NCBI GenBank assembly: GCA_016281125.1
Contig: JAEEIA010000040.1
Span: 1-64,000, forward strand
Reading direction: 5' to 3'
Source: Oscillospiraceae bacterium
GTDB lineage: Bacteria; Bacillota; Clostridia; Oscillospirales; Ruminococcaceae
DNA length: 64,000 nt
A program made the position numbers and the translations under genes. The notes under the pieces are model-generated. The model was not told where the DNA came from. It saw only the letters and a program-made list of their open reading frames with translations, and ran no database searches. This document shows positions 42,440-51,913 of the stretch, piece after piece. The stretch's first letter is position 1. Each line of letters begins with the position of its first letter.

Positions 42440-42468
42440 ATTATACTGCGAAATATGTGCAAAAGCAA
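42440..42468 (-). promoter_or_regulatory. Promoter of the 1118-residue protein gene
   Basis: Minus strand: -35 TTGCTT (42463-42468), 17-base spacer, -10 TATAAT (42440-42445). The -35 region again reads TTGCTTTTGC as in the fruK and DUF5662 promoters. The bases from 42469 to 42660 hold no gene I can support. Confidence 0.8.
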
Positions 42469-42660
42469 GCATGTTCACGGATTCTTCATAATAATCGGCG
42501 CTTGCTACAAGAATCCGCCGGAATATTTGTCGGAAATACCTGTAACCGATTTCCGCTGAATGCCGTATGAAGAAAAAGCAGCCTCATTTCCTGATTATTG
42601 CGATTTGCTGACCGGCATTTGCCGAATCCGTGGTTTTTCACACTTCTTATGGGAAAACGC

Positions 42661-42689
42661 TTGACATTCGCGGCGATTTCCGGTATAAT
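42661..42689 (+). promoter_or_regulatory. Sigma-A promoter of pckG
   Basis: -35 TTGACA (42661-42666), 17-base spacer, -10 TATAAT (42684-42689). Confidence 0.93.
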
Positions 42690-42742
42690 GTAAAAGAGGA
42701 AAATTTGGTTTTTCCCGGAAAGTTTTTTAGGAGGTCTGTATT

Positions 42743-44578
42743 ATGTCTCTGACAAAGAATCCCAATGTCAACAAATGGGTCGAGGAAATGATCGCCCTCT
42801 GCAAGCCGGACAATGTCGTCTGGATCGACGGCTCCAAGGAGCAGCTCGATCAGCTGGTCGCTGAGGTTACCGCTCTGCCGGACGGTCATCCCGATAAACT
42901 CTATAAGCTCAATGAGGAGAAGTATCCCGGCTGCCTCTATCACAGAACCCGCCCGAACGACGTTGCCCGCGTTGAGGACAGAACCTTCATCTGCTCCCGC
43001 AGACAGGAGGATGCAGGTCCGACCAACAACTGGATGGATCCGAAGGAAATGTACGCAAAGCTGACCCCGCTCTATGACGGCGTCATGAAGGGCAGAACCA
43101 TGTATGTCATTCCGTACAGCATGGGCCCGATCGGCTCGCCGCTCGCAAAGGTCGGCGTTGAGGTCACCGATTCGATCTACGTCGTTCTGAATATGAACAT
43201 CATGACCCGTATGGGCACCAAGGCTTTTGAGAACCTCGGTGATGTTTCCAATGACTTCGTCCGCGGTCTGCACTCCAAGGCAGACGTCAACCCGGAGAAC
43301 CGCTACATCGTGCAGTTCCCGGAGGACAATGCAATCTGGTCGATCAACTCCGCATACGGCGGAAATGTTCTGCTCGGCAAGAAGTGCTTCGCGCTGCGCA
43401 TCGCTTCCTATCAGGCAAAGAACGAGGGCTGGATGGCTGAGCATATGCTCATTCTCGGCGTGCAGAAGCCGGACGGCGATACCAAGTACATCTGCGCGGC
43501 GTTCCCGTCTGCATGCGGCAAGACCAACCTCGCAATGCTGATTCCGCCGGAAGGCTACCGCAAGGCAGGCTACAAGGTCTTCACCGTCGGTGATGACATT
43601 GCATGGCTGAAGCCTGGCGCTGACGGCAGACTGTACGCAATCAATCCGGAGTACGGCTTCTTCGGCGTCGCACCGGGAACCAATGAAAAGTCCAACTACA
43701 ATGCACTTGCATCCACCAAGAAGAATGCAATCTTCACGAACGTTGCACTGGATAACTCCGACAATACTCCGTGGTGGGAATCCCTGACCAAGGAGCCGCC
43801 GGTCGATGCAACCGAGTGGAAGGGCGAAAAGGTCAACGGTCCGGAGTTCTGCGCTCAGGTTGACGCAAACGGCAAGCACCTGACGCTGGCACATCCGAAC
43901 AGCCGCTTCACCGCACCGGCAGAGAACTGCCCGTGCATCAGCCCTGAGTTCAACAATCCGCAGGGCGTGCCGATCTCCGCAATCATCTTCGGCGGCAGAC
44001 GTGCATCCACCACGCCGCTGGTTTACCAGTCCTTCGACTGGACGCACGGCACCTACATGGGCTCTGCTGTTTCCTCTGAAACCACCGCAGCTGCAACCGG
44101 CGCAGTCGGCGTGCTCCGTCACGATCCGATGGCCATGAAGCCGTTCATCGGCTACAATGTCGGCGACTACTGGGCACACTGGCTCGAGATGGGCGAGAAG
44201 CTCGGTGACAAGGCACCGAAGATCTTCAACGTCAACTGGTTCAAGAAGGACGCTGAGGGTCACTTCATGTGGCCGGGCTTCGGCGACAACATGAGAGTCC
44301 TTGACTGGATCATCAAGCGCTGCGAAGGCACCGTTGATGCTGACGAAACCGCAATCGGCTATCTGCCGAAGCCGGAGGATATCAACATCGAAGGCCTCGA
44401 GGGCGAGGTTGATCTCAATCAGATGAAGGCACTCGTCGCTGTTGACAAGGATCTCTGGAAGAAGGAGATTGTTGAGATGCGCAGATACTATGACGAGGAC
44501 ATCAAGGCAAAGGGCGGCAAGATTCCGGCTGCTCTGTACGATGTGCTTGACAAGATCGAGGCAAACCTCAACAAGTAA
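42743..44578 (+). CDS. pckG: Phosphoenolpyruvate carboxykinase, GTP type (611 aa)
   Basis: Interconverts oxaloacetate and phosphoenolpyruvate with GTP/GDP or a related nucleotide; in fermenters it often works in the carboxylating direction toward succinate. The P-loop with the reactive cysteine is AFPSACGKTNLAML (Cys258, Lys260), and FGGRRASTTPLVYQSFDW plus the NWFKKDAEGHFMWPGFGDNMRVLDWI segment are typical of the GTP family. Full length. Codon use is strongly biased, as in highly expressed genes. ATG follows AGGAGG. Single-gene unit. Confidence 0.97.
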   Translation: MSLTKNPNVNKWVEEMIALCKPDNVVWIDGSKEQLDQLVAEVTALPDGHPDKLYKLNEEKYPGCLYHRTRPNDVARVEDRTFICSRRQEDAGPTNNWMDPKEMYAKLTPLYDGVMKGRTMYVIPYSMGPIGSPLAKVGVEVTDSIYVVLNMNIMTRMGTKAFENLGDVSNDFVRGLHSKADVNPENRYIVQFPEDNAIWSINSAYGGNVLLGKKCFALRIASYQAKNEGWMAEHMLILGVQKPDGDTKYICAAFPSACGKTNLAMLIPPEGYRKAGYKVFTVGDDIAWLKPGADGRLYAINPEYGFFGVAPGTNEKSNYNALASTKKNAIFTNVALDNSDNTPWWESLTKEPPVDATEWKGEKVNGPEFCAQVDANGKHLTLAHPNSRFTAPAENCPCISPEFNNPQGVPISAIIFGGRRASTTPLVYQSFDWTHGTYMGSAVSSETTAAATGAVGVLRHDPMAMKPFIGYNVGDYWAHWLEMGEKLGDKAPKIFNVNWFKKDAEGHFMWPGFGDNMRVLDWIIKRCEGTVDADETAIGYLPKPEDINIEGLEGEVDLNQMKALVAVDKDLWKKEIVEMRRYYDEDIKAKGGKIPAALYDVLDKIEANLNK

Positions 44579-44600
44579 TCAAACGAAAACGGCATAACAC

Positions 44601-44637
44601 GAGCCCGTATCCGGACATGGATACGGGCTCTGTTTTC
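44601..44637 (+). terminator. Intrinsic terminator of pckG
   Basis: Perfect 12-bp stem GAGCCCGTATCC / GGATACGGGCTC followed by TGTTTT. Confidence 0.92.
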
Positions 44638-44727
44638 ATAATAAGAAAAGAACACGGCGATGCGTTCAAAATCAAATCAACGCACCGACGTTTTTTGTTT
44701 GTTTATACAAACCGTTGAAACAACCTA

Positions 44728-44756
44728 TTGACATTGCAGTTAGCATATGCTACAAT
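44728..44756 (+). promoter_or_regulatory. Promoter of the TetR/transporter operon with operator palindrome
   Basis: -35 TTGACA (44728-44733), 17-base spacer, -10 TACAAT (44751-44756). The perfect palindrome TAGCATATGCTA (44741-44752) lies between the boxes, and GATTAT-TG-ATAATC (44765-44778) just after them. Either could be the binding site of the TetR protein encoded next. Confidence 0.85.
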
Positions 44757-44800
44757 GATAAACGGATTATTGATAATCGAATTTTCACAGGAGGGACAGA

Positions 44801-45436
44801 ATGGCCACACCGGATAAAAGCATCGACCCACGGCTGCTCGCCAGTGCAAAGGCAGAATTCATGAAATACGGCTACCTCAAAGCAGAGCTAAAGACGATTT
44901 GTGAGAACGCCGACATCACAACAGGTGCGGTTTACAAGCGCTACAAGGGCAAGGAAGACCTGTTCAGTGCGGTTGTTGAGGACATTGCCTCTGAACTGAC
45001 CGATTTCGTTGAAAGCCGCTCCGAGCTTGATTTTTCGTTGCTTTCAGACGATGAGATCTATGATTCATGGGTGATGTCGTATGAATCCATGATGCCGCTT
45101 TTCAAGCTGCTCTACCAAAACAGGGACACGGTTTTTCTGCTGATCGACAAGGCAGCGGGCACACGCTACGAGAATTTCAACCATGAATACGTCACGAAAA
45201 TGAGCTGCGCCTATGAGCAGTTCTACACAGAAGCCTATAAAAGAGGACTTGCCCACGCAGAGGTCACAAGAGAGGAATTTCATGTGTTGATCTCGTCGTT
45301 CTGGACTTGCGTCTGCGAGCCAATCATTCACGATATGTCATGGGAGCAGATTGAGGAGCATTGCCGTATCGTCTGTCGGTTCTTCAACTGGCAGAAGGTC
45401 ATTATGTTAAAGAAAGGCGATGAAAACCATGTTTAA
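44801..45436 (+). CDS. TetR family transcription regulator (211 aa)
   Basis: The N-terminal DNA-binding domain (about 10-60) has the pattern ASAKAEFMKYGYLKAELKTICENADITTGAVYKRYKGKEDLFSAV. The C-terminal ligand-binding part is not assigned. It is the first gene of the transporter operon and overlaps the next gene by 17 bases, so it probably represses its own operon through the palindromes in the promoter. ATG follows AGGAGGG. Confidence 0.93.
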   Translation: MATPDKSIDPRLLASAKAEFMKYGYLKAELKTICENADITTGAVYKRYKGKEDLFSAVVEDIASELTDFVESRSELDFSLLSDDEIYDSWVMSYESMMPLFKLLYQNRDTVFLLIDKAAGTRYENFNHEYVTKMSCAYEQFYTEAYKRGLAHAEVTREEFHVLISSFWTCVCEPIIHDMSWEQIEEHCRIVCRFFNWQKVIMLKKGDENHV

Positions 45437-47171
45437 TAAGATCAGGCCCTATATGGGCGGCAACATCAAATATACCTATGCGGCACTGGCGGTCATGTTT
45501 GCGGGACTGATCGCCTCCGCAGTGCCGTTTTTTATGGTGTACCGCATCATCAAGCCGCTGATCGGCGGCGAAACTCTTTCCGCGGGCTATTATGCAGTGC
45601 ATATCACTGTTATTTGTGCATGTGAGTTAGTCTACGCTATCTTATATGTGTTGGGGCTGAAATACTCGCATATCTCTGCATACAACACACTGAAAAACAT
45701 CCGTATCTCCTTGCAGAAAAAGCTGGAGCGCCAGCCGCTCGGCACGATTCAGGATATGGGAAACGGCAGGATAAAAAAGCTGTTCACTGATGATATAGAC
45801 CAGGTTGAGCTGCTGCTGGCTCATGCAATTCCCGAAGGCATCTCCAATCTTGCAATGGCACTGATAGCGATTATCTGTATGTTCTTTGCGGACTGGAAAC
45901 TGGCGCTGCTGTCGCTCTGTTCTTTGCCTTTAGGTCTGTTTGCCATGGGCATGATGTTCCGCACGGGGATGCAGCGCATGAATGCCTACTATGCCGCATC
46001 TGCAAAGATGAACGCAACGATCATTGAATATGTCAACGGCATGGAGGTCGTCAAGGTGTTCGGGCGGGACGGCGAATCCTATCGGCGGTATGAAAGCGAC
46101 ATCAAAAGCTACCGTGATTTCACGCTTGCATGGTATAAGGCCTGCTGGCCCTGGATGGCGCTTTACAGTGCGATACTCCCGTGTACGGCGCTTGTCATGC
46201 TGCCTGTGGGAACGCTGTTTGTTATCAATGGCACATCCACGCTTGCGGATTTTGTGCTTGTGTTCTGCCTGTCGCTGTCAATCGGTATCCCGCTGCTGAA
46301 AGCCCTCAGTTTTGCCGGAAAATTCCCGCAGCTCGGCTGCAAGATCGACGAGATCGAAAAGGCGATGGACAGCACGCCTTTGAAAACGAACAGCAATCCG
46401 TTTTCCGGTGATTCGCATATCGTGCAGTTTGAAGATGTCCGCTTTGCCTACAAGGAGCAGGAGGTGCTGCACGGTGTATCCCTTGCGCTTGATGAGGGAA
46501 CGCTGACCGCACTTGTCGGCGAATCCGGCAGCGGAAAATCCACCCTCGCAAAGCTGCTTGTTCATTACTATGATCTCAGCGGCGGACGCATCACGCTCGG
46601 CGGTCAGGATATTACCGATATGAGCATTGAAGCACTGAACGATCATATCTCCTATGTTTCGCAGGAGCAGTTTCTGTTCAACACAACGCTGTATGAGAAT
46701 ATTCTGATCGGCAATCCTGCGGCAAGCCGCGACCAGGTGTTAGATGCAGCTAACAGAGCGCAGTGCGGCGAGTTTCTGGGGCGTCTGCCGAAGGGCATCG
46801 ACACAATGGCGGGCGACGGCGGAAAGATGCTCTCGGGCGGTGAACGGCAGCGCATCTCTCTTGCGCGGGCAATTCTGAAAAATGCGCCTGTGATCGTACT
46901 TGACGAGGCAACCGCTTTTATTGATCCGGAAAACGAAGAGAAAATGAATGCAGCAATCGCGGAAATTATCAAGGGAAAGACGGTGCTTGTGATTGCTCAC
47001 CGCTTGCAGACAATCGTGAATGCAGATAAGATCTGCGTCATGAAGGACGGCAGTATCATCGCTGCCGACACGCACGAAAAGCTCCTGCAAAGCTGTGAAG
47101 AATATCAGAAACTCTGGAACAGCAGCGAAGCAAGTGCAAGCTGGACAATCGGAAATGAGGTGCGCGCATGA
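45420..47171 (+). CDS. Half ABC transporter, permease-ATPase 1 (583 aa)
   Basis: Six membrane helices (about 15-300) are fused to an ATPase domain: Walker A GESGSGKST, signature LSGGERQRISLARAIL, Walker B VIVLDEATAFID and switch VIAHRLQTI. It is an exporter-fold (type IV) half transporter of the kind that pairs with a second one, here the next gene (ATGA overlap). In the Irt/Ybt group such pairs import siderophores; others export drugs or peptides. The neighbouring ECF module suggests uptake, but the substrate is not shown. Confidence 0.88.
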   Translation: MKTMFNKIRPYMGGNIKYTYAALAVMFAGLIASAVPFFMVYRIIKPLIGGETLSAGYYAVHITVICACELVYAILYVLGLKYSHISAYNTLKNIRISLQKKLERQPLGTIQDMGNGRIKKLFTDDIDQVELLLAHAIPEGISNLAMALIAIICMFFADWKLALLSLCSLPLGLFAMGMMFRTGMQRMNAYYAASAKMNATIIEYVNGMEVVKVFGRDGESYRRYESDIKSYRDFTLAWYKACWPWMALYSAILPCTALVMLPVGTLFVINGTSTLADFVLVFCLSLSIGIPLLKALSFAGKFPQLGCKIDEIEKAMDSTPLKTNSNPFSGDSHIVQFEDVRFAYKEQEVLHGVSLALDEGTLTALVGESGSGKSTLAKLLVHYYDLSGGRITLGGQDITDMSIEALNDHISYVSQEQFLFNTTLYENILIGNPAASRDQVLDAANRAQCGEFLGRLPKGIDTMAGDGGKMLSGGERQRISLARAILKNAPVIVLDEATAFIDPENEEKMNAAIAEIIKGKTVLVIAHRLQTIVNADKICVMKDGSIIAADTHEKLLQSCEEYQKLWNSSEASASWTIGNEVRA

Positions 47172-48904
47172 TCGGACTGATTGGGCGAATCCTCGGCGTT
47201 TCGGGGAAATACAGGGGCAGAATCTACGGGGCGATGTTTCTTTCGTTTCTGAAAGGAATGCTGATGAAAATGCCGATTATGCTGGCATATTTCGTTGTGA
47301 CGGCATTCATCGGCGGAACGATTACAAAAAAGCACTGCATTTACATCGCCGCCGCGCTCGCGGCAAGCGTTGCGGTGCAGGCGCTGTTCCAGTATTTTGC
47401 GGACAGACTGCAAAGTGCGGCAGGCTACATGATTTTTGCGGATATGCGCATGAAGCTCGGCGAGCATCTCCGACGCCTGCCCATGGGATATTTCACAGAG
47501 GGAAACATCGGAAAAATCAGCTCGGTGCTGTCAACGGATATGGTCTTCATCGAGGAAAACTGCATGATGACCTTAGCAGACATGATGAGCTATCTGTTCT
47601 CGCAGGCGATCATGGTGCTGTTTATGTTTTTCTTCGATTGGAGATTAGGCCTTATCTCCCTGACAGTGACGGCAGCAATGCTCACCCTCGGCTTTGCGAT
47701 GAAAAAGAGTACCCTGCACCACTCAGACGAACGGCAGGAGGCTTCGGAAAAGCTGACGGAGTCGGTGCTTGATTTCACAGAGGGCATCGGCATCATCAAG
47801 ACCTTTAACCTCATGGGCGATAAATCAAAGAAACTGACCGACAGCTTTGAGCTGAACTGCAAGGTCAACCTTGACTTCGAGTTTGACCATGTGCCGTGGC
47901 AGACTGGCGTGAACCTGATATACACAGTTGGAACGGTTCTTGTTCTTGCCGTATCTTCTTATTTCTATTGTACGGGAGCGATGCCGCTGAACTTCTATAT
48001 CGGGATGCTGCTGTTCCTGTTTGATCTGTTTGTTCCCATGAAGTCCTTCTACGGACAGATCGCAAGGCTGACGGTCATGAACTCCTGCATGGACAGAATC
48101 GAATCCCTCTTTGCCGAAGAAGAACTGGATGACAGCGGAACACAGACACTGACTGACAGCAGCGCGCCCGAAATCGAATACCGCAATGTGACATTTGCCT
48201 ACGGGGAAAAGGACGTGCTGAAAGATGTTTCGTTCCGGTCAGAGAGAGGCACCATGACGGCGCTGGTCGGGCCGTCGGGCGGCGGAAAATCAACGATTGC
48301 AAGTCTGCTGACACGCTTCTGGGATGTGAAATCCGGCGAGATCCTTCTGTGCGGAACGGATATCCGGAAGCTGCCGCTTGCAGCACTGATGGATAATATC
48401 AGTATGGTGTTCCAGCGGGTGTATCTGTTTCAGGATACGGTGTACAACAATATCGCGCTTGGCAGGCCGGACGCAAGCCGGGAAGAAGTCATCGAAGCGG
48501 CGAAAAAGGCTCGCTGCTATGACTTCATCATGGAGCTGCCGGACGGCTTTGATACGGTCATCGGAGAGGGCGGCGCAAGCCTTTCGGGCGGTCAGGCGCA
48601 GCGGCTGTCCATTGCAAGGTGCATCCTGAAGGATGCGCCCATTGTCATTCTTGATGAAGCGACAGCAAGTGTTGACGCCGACAATGAAAGCTATATCCAG
48701 CAGGCGATCTCGGAGCTTTGCAAGGGAAAGACGCTGCTCGTCATTGCACACAGGCTCAATACGATTGCTCACGCCGATCACATCATGGTCATCAAGGACG
48801 GAGAAATTGCCGAATCCGGCAATCACAAAAGCCTGATGGATATGGGCGGCATCTATCATAACATGGTGACAAAACGTGCAGTCAGCACGGGCTGGAAAAA
48901 ATGA
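47168..48904 (+). CDS. Half ABC transporter, permease-ATPase 2 (578 aa)
   Basis: Same fold as its partner: six helices, then Walker A GPSGGGKST, signature LSGGQAQRLSIARCIL, Walker B IVILDEATASVD and VIAHRLNTI. Both ATPase sites of the predicted heterodimer look complete. The gene overlaps the previous stop by ATGA and is followed after 12 bases by the MptD-type S component. Confidence 0.88.
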   Translation: MIGLIGRILGVSGKYRGRIYGAMFLSFLKGMLMKMPIMLAYFVVTAFIGGTITKKHCIYIAAALAASVAVQALFQYFADRLQSAAGYMIFADMRMKLGEHLRRLPMGYFTEGNIGKISSVLSTDMVFIEENCMMTLADMMSYLFSQAIMVLFMFFFDWRLGLISLTVTAAMLTLGFAMKKSTLHHSDERQEASEKLTESVLDFTEGIGIIKTFNLMGDKSKKLTDSFELNCKVNLDFEFDHVPWQTGVNLIYTVGTVLVLAVSSYFYCTGAMPLNFYIGMLLFLFDLFVPMKSFYGQIARLTVMNSCMDRIESLFAEEELDDSGTQTLTDSSAPEIEYRNVTFAYGEKDVLKDVSFRSERGTMTALVGPSGGGKSTIASLLTRFWDVKSGEILLCGTDIRKLPLAALMDNISMVFQRVYLFQDTVYNNIALGRPDASREEVIEAAKKARCYDFIMELPDGFDTVIGEGGASLSGGQAQRLSIARCILKDAPIVILDEATASVDADNESYIQQAISELCKGKTLLVIAHRLNTIAHADHIMVIKDGEIAESGNHKSLMDMGGIYHNMVTKRAVSTGWKK

Positions 48905-48916
48905 AGGAGGATCATT

Positions 48917-49507
48917 ATGAACGATAACAAACTGAAAGCAAAGGACTTTATCACAATCGGCATTTTCACGGCGCTGATCTTCGTTGTGGAATTCGCCTGC
49001 GGTATGCTCGGATTCATACACCCGTACATCGTCGCTTCCTTTGTTGTTTTAATCCCGCTGGTCGGATCGATCCCGATGATGCTGTTCTACACAAAAATCG
49101 AGAAATTCGGCATGCTGACAATCATGTCTGTGCTGATTGCGATTATCATGTTCATTACCGGCATGGGCTGGCTCGGCGCACCGCTGATTATTCTTTCGGG
49201 ACTGATCGCCGATCTGATTGCCAAAAAAGGCGGCTATAAGCGTTTCAAACTGACAGCAATCAGCCACGGCGTTTTCTGCCTGTGGATCTGTGCCAATTAT
49301 TTTCCGGTGGTCGTCACAGCAGAAAGCTACCGCAAGGGGCTGATCGAGGGCGGATATTCGGCTGAATACTGCGATGCACTGTTCCGTGCAATCAACAGCA
49401 AGACCATTGCGGTGCTGCTGATTCTCTGCTTTGTATTCGGCGTGATCGGTGCATTTGTGGGCAAGGCTGTTGTCAGAAAGCATTTTGAAAAAGCAGGCAT
49501 TGTATGA
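48917..49507 (+). CDS. MptD family putative ECF transporter S component (196 aa)
   Basis: Six-helix integral membrane protein of the Trep_Strep/MptD family (LKAKDFITIGIFTALIFVVEFACGMLG at the start, a GWLGAPLIILSGLIADLIAKKGGYK segment, FGVIGAFVGKAVVRKHFEKAGI at the end). S components capture the substrate for an energy-coupling-factor importer. The substrate of this family is not established. ATG follows AAGGAGG; the next gene overlaps by ATGA. Confidence 0.88.
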   Translation: MNDNKLKAKDFITIGIFTALIFVVEFACGMLGFIHPYIVASFVVLIPLVGSIPMMLFYTKIEKFGMLTIMSVLIAIIMFITGMGWLGAPLIILSGLIADLIAKKGGYKRFKLTAISHGVFCLWICANYFPVVVTAESYRKGLIEGGYSAEYCDALFRAINSKTIAVLLILCFVFGVIGAFVGKAVVRKHFEKAGIV

Positions 49508-50208
49508 AGGCACTGAAACTGGATCCCCGAACCAAGCTGTTTATGATCTTTGCGGTGTCATTCATCGTCATGGTCAATGCCGTTACGCCTTTGGAGTGGG
49601 CTGTGCGCATTGCCGTCACGGCGATTCCGATTTTACTGCTTGCGGCGGAAGGCAGATATGCTTCTGCCATCCGGTTTACCGTTTGTTACGGCGCCGCGCT
49701 TGCGCTGATGCGGTTCTGGCTCTCTGCGGAATCAACAGGCGTATTCTCTGCGATTCTGGTCGGTTACTGCGGCATTGTTGTGCAGTTTATGCCCGCGATG
49801 ATCATGGCATGGTATGTGATCCGCACCACAAAGATCGGAGAATTTATGTCGGCGATGCAGAAAATGCACATTCCGGACGGCATCTCGATCTCGCTTGCAG
49901 TGGTCATGCGGTTCTTCCCGACGATCAAAGAGGAATACGCTTATATCAACGATGCGATGCGGATGCGGGGAATCTCCTTCGGCGGCGGCAGATATACGAA
50001 AATGATCGAATACAGACTGGTGCCGCTAATGTTCTCCTGTCTGAACATCGGCGAGGAATTATCGGCAGCAGCAGTCACAAGAGGACTCGGCGCGCCGGTG
50101 AAGCGAACCGGCACGGTACAGCTTCGGATCGGCGCTGCCGATATTGCGGTGACAGGATTCTTTGCCGCAAGCGTGATGCTGTTTGTATTTGCAAAATATA
50201 TAAGGTGA
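49504..50208 (+). CDS. ecfT: ECF transporter transmembrane protein EcfT (234 aa)
   Basis: Membrane coupling subunit with helices at both ends and the cytoplasmic coupling motif regions (FFPTIKEEYAYINDAMRMRGISFGG and LSAAAVTRGLGAP), which contact the two ATPases. It belongs to the same operon as the S component and the fused ATPase, so this is a dedicated rather than shared ECF module. Confidence 0.9.
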   Translation: MKALKLDPRTKLFMIFAVSFIVMVNAVTPLEWAVRIAVTAIPILLLAAEGRYASAIRFTVCYGAALALMRFWLSAESTGVFSAILVGYCGIVVQFMPAMIMAWYVIRTTKIGEFMSAMQKMHIPDGISISLAVVMRFFPTIKEEYAYINDAMRMRGISFGGGRYTKMIEYRLVPLMFSCLNIGEELSAAAVTRGLGAPVKRTGTVQLRIGAADIAVTGFFAASVMLFVFAKYIR

Positions 50209-50214
50209 GATTGC

Positions 50215-51645
50215 ATGATAGAGCTGAACCATGTCACATTCCGGTACAAAGGAATCTCTGAGGGCGGTGTGTACGATCTTTCCCTGAAGATTCGCGGCGG
50301 CGAGGTCGTTCTGCTCTGCGGCGCTTCCGGCTGCGGAAAGACGACTGCTGCAAGGCTGATCAACGGACTGATCCCGCATTACTACAAAGGCGAACTGACC
50401 GGCAGCGTGACGGTGAACGGCAGGGATATTGCACAGACTGAGCTGTATGATCTTGCGGGGGTTGTCGGAACGGTATTCCAGAATCCCCGCAGTCAGTTCT
50501 TTGCCGTGGATACGGACGGTGAAATCACATTCGGCGCGGAAAATATCGGAATGCCGCCAAAGGAGATTCTGGCAAGAAAGAACGCCGTTGCAGGCGCAAT
50601 GCAGATTGAGAAGCTGCTCGGCCGCAGCATCTTCGGCCTTTCCGGCGGCGAAAAGCAGATCATTGCCTGTGCGAGCGTGAGCGTTCTGTCGCCCGATATC
50701 ATTGTGCTGGATGAGCCGTCCTCAAACCTTGACTGCGAGGCGATTGAAAAGCTCAAGGATATTGTGGCGCAGTGGAAGTCGCAGGGCAAAACCATCGTCA
50801 TTGCAGAGCACCGGCTGTATTTTCTGCGTGAGCTTGCGGACAGAATGCTGATACTGGAAAACGGCAGAATCACAAAGGAACTGAATGCCGAAGAGATAAA
50901 AAAACTCACCAATGCCGATACCGAAAATCTTGGGCTCCGTCCGATGACGCTCCCCGAAATACACGGTTCGCACCAAAATACAGACATACAGGGCGATGTG
51001 CTGTTGCTCGAAGATTTCCGTTTTACGTATAAGGACGGCAAGCACGGCATCAATATTCCTCGGCTTGAATTGCCTGCAAATCGCATCATTGCAATCACCG
51101 GCCACAATGGCGCAGGCAAAAGTACCCTTGCAAGAAATATCTGCGGACTGGAGCGAAAGTGCAGGGGTACGCTCACCATGAATGGCAAAAAGCTGAAAGC
51201 AAAGGCGCGCCTGCGTCACTGCTATATGATCATGCAGGATGTGAACCACCAGCTTTTTACCGAAAGTGTCCGCGATGAGGTAATGCTGAGTATGACGGAC
51301 AAATCCCTGAACGATCAGCAGAAAGCCGATGCGATTCTCGCACAGCTTGACCTGACGGAATACGCTGACAAACATCCGATGGCGCTTTCCGGCGGACAGA
51401 AGCAGCGCACGGCAATTGCTTCGGGGATTGCATCCAGCAAGCCCATTCTCATCTTTGACGAACCGACCAGCGGCCTTGACCTTGCACATATGAAACAGGT
51501 GTCAGACCAGCTGAAAAAGCTGAGAGATATGGGCAAAACAGTCATTGTTGTTACCCACGATCATGAATTGATCCGTTCCTGCTGCGACCATATCGTCAGG
51601 CTTGAGAACGGCTGCGCTGCGGAAAACTGTCCGCTTGGCGAATGA
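50215..51645 (+). CDS. Fused double ATPase of the ECF module, EcfA-EcfA (476 aa)
   Basis: Two ABC ATPase domains in one chain. Domain 1 has Walker A GASGCGKTT (about 37-45), Q-loop VFQNPRSQFF, signature LSGGEKQ and IIVLDEPSSNLD. Domain 2 has GHNGAGKST (about 299-307), the signature LSGGQKQRTAIASG and LIFDEPTSGLD. This replaces the separate EcfA1 and EcfA2 of most ECF systems, as in other MptD-type loci. It follows ecfT by 6 bases and is the last gene of the operon. Confidence 0.92.
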   Translation: MIELNHVTFRYKGISEGGVYDLSLKIRGGEVVLLCGASGCGKTTAARLINGLIPHYYKGELTGSVTVNGRDIAQTELYDLAGVVGTVFQNPRSQFFAVDTDGEITFGAENIGMPPKEILARKNAVAGAMQIEKLLGRSIFGLSGGEKQIIACASVSVLSPDIIVLDEPSSNLDCEAIEKLKDIVAQWKSQGKTIVIAEHRLYFLRELADRMLILENGRITKELNAEEIKKLTNADTENLGLRPMTLPEIHGSHQNTDIQGDVLLLEDFRFTYKDGKHGINIPRLELPANRIIAITGHNGAGKSTLARNICGLERKCRGTLTMNGKKLKAKARLRHCYMIMQDVNHQLFTESVRDEVMLSMTDKSLNDQQKADAILAQLDLTEYADKHPMALSGGQKQRTAIASGIASSKPILIFDEPTSGLDLAHMKQVSDQLKKLRDMGKTVIVVTHDHELIRSCCDHIVRLENGCAAENCPLGE

Positions 51646-51913
51646 AGTGTTCAGGGCAGATGTGTGTGTGCCATGATTTTTATACAGTCAGCATCTGCTG
51701 CTTCGGCTGTTTTTCCCGAAAAGACCATAACAACAGAAAGCAGGCTGCGTCACTGAATGGCGCAGCCTGCGATGATAAATATAGCTTTTCGGTGTCCCTC
51801 TGTCGCAGGGCGTTCCCGCTTGCGGAACTCTTGAACGCTGGGGGATTCCGCCCGCTGCGGACGGCGGCCGGAGACTCCCCGCCTCCGGACTCTCGCTATT
51901 GGTTTCTAAGGAA
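51646..51913. other. Gene-free gap with hairpins between convergent transporter loci
   Basis: The gap holds a strong hairpin at 51740-51770 and then a GC-rich stretch (51800-51895) with CCGCTTGCGG, GCCCGCTGCGGAC and GCCGGAGACTCC-like inverted pieces. The latter looks like a decayed repeat but I found no second copy in the window. No ORF is supported. Confidence 0.45.
51740..51770. terminator. Bidirectional terminator hairpin
   Basis: Perfect 10-bp stem GCAGGCTGCG / CGCAGCCTGC between the convergent ECF and sugar ABC loci; flanks are not strongly T-rich. Confidence 0.6.

Noticed and set aside
42647..44263. A 538-codon open frame opposite pckG
   Set aside because: It is an antisense shadow caused by the strong codon bias of pckG; it also reads across the pckG promoter.
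44601..44630. The pckG 3' hairpin as an attenuator of the TetR operon
   Set aside because: The TetR operon has its own consensus promoter 90 bases further on, and the hairpin with TGTTTT is an ordinary terminator.
51800..51895. GC-rich inverted pieces as an insertion sequence or second MITE family
   Set aside because: No second copy, no terminal repeats and no ORF could be found in the window.
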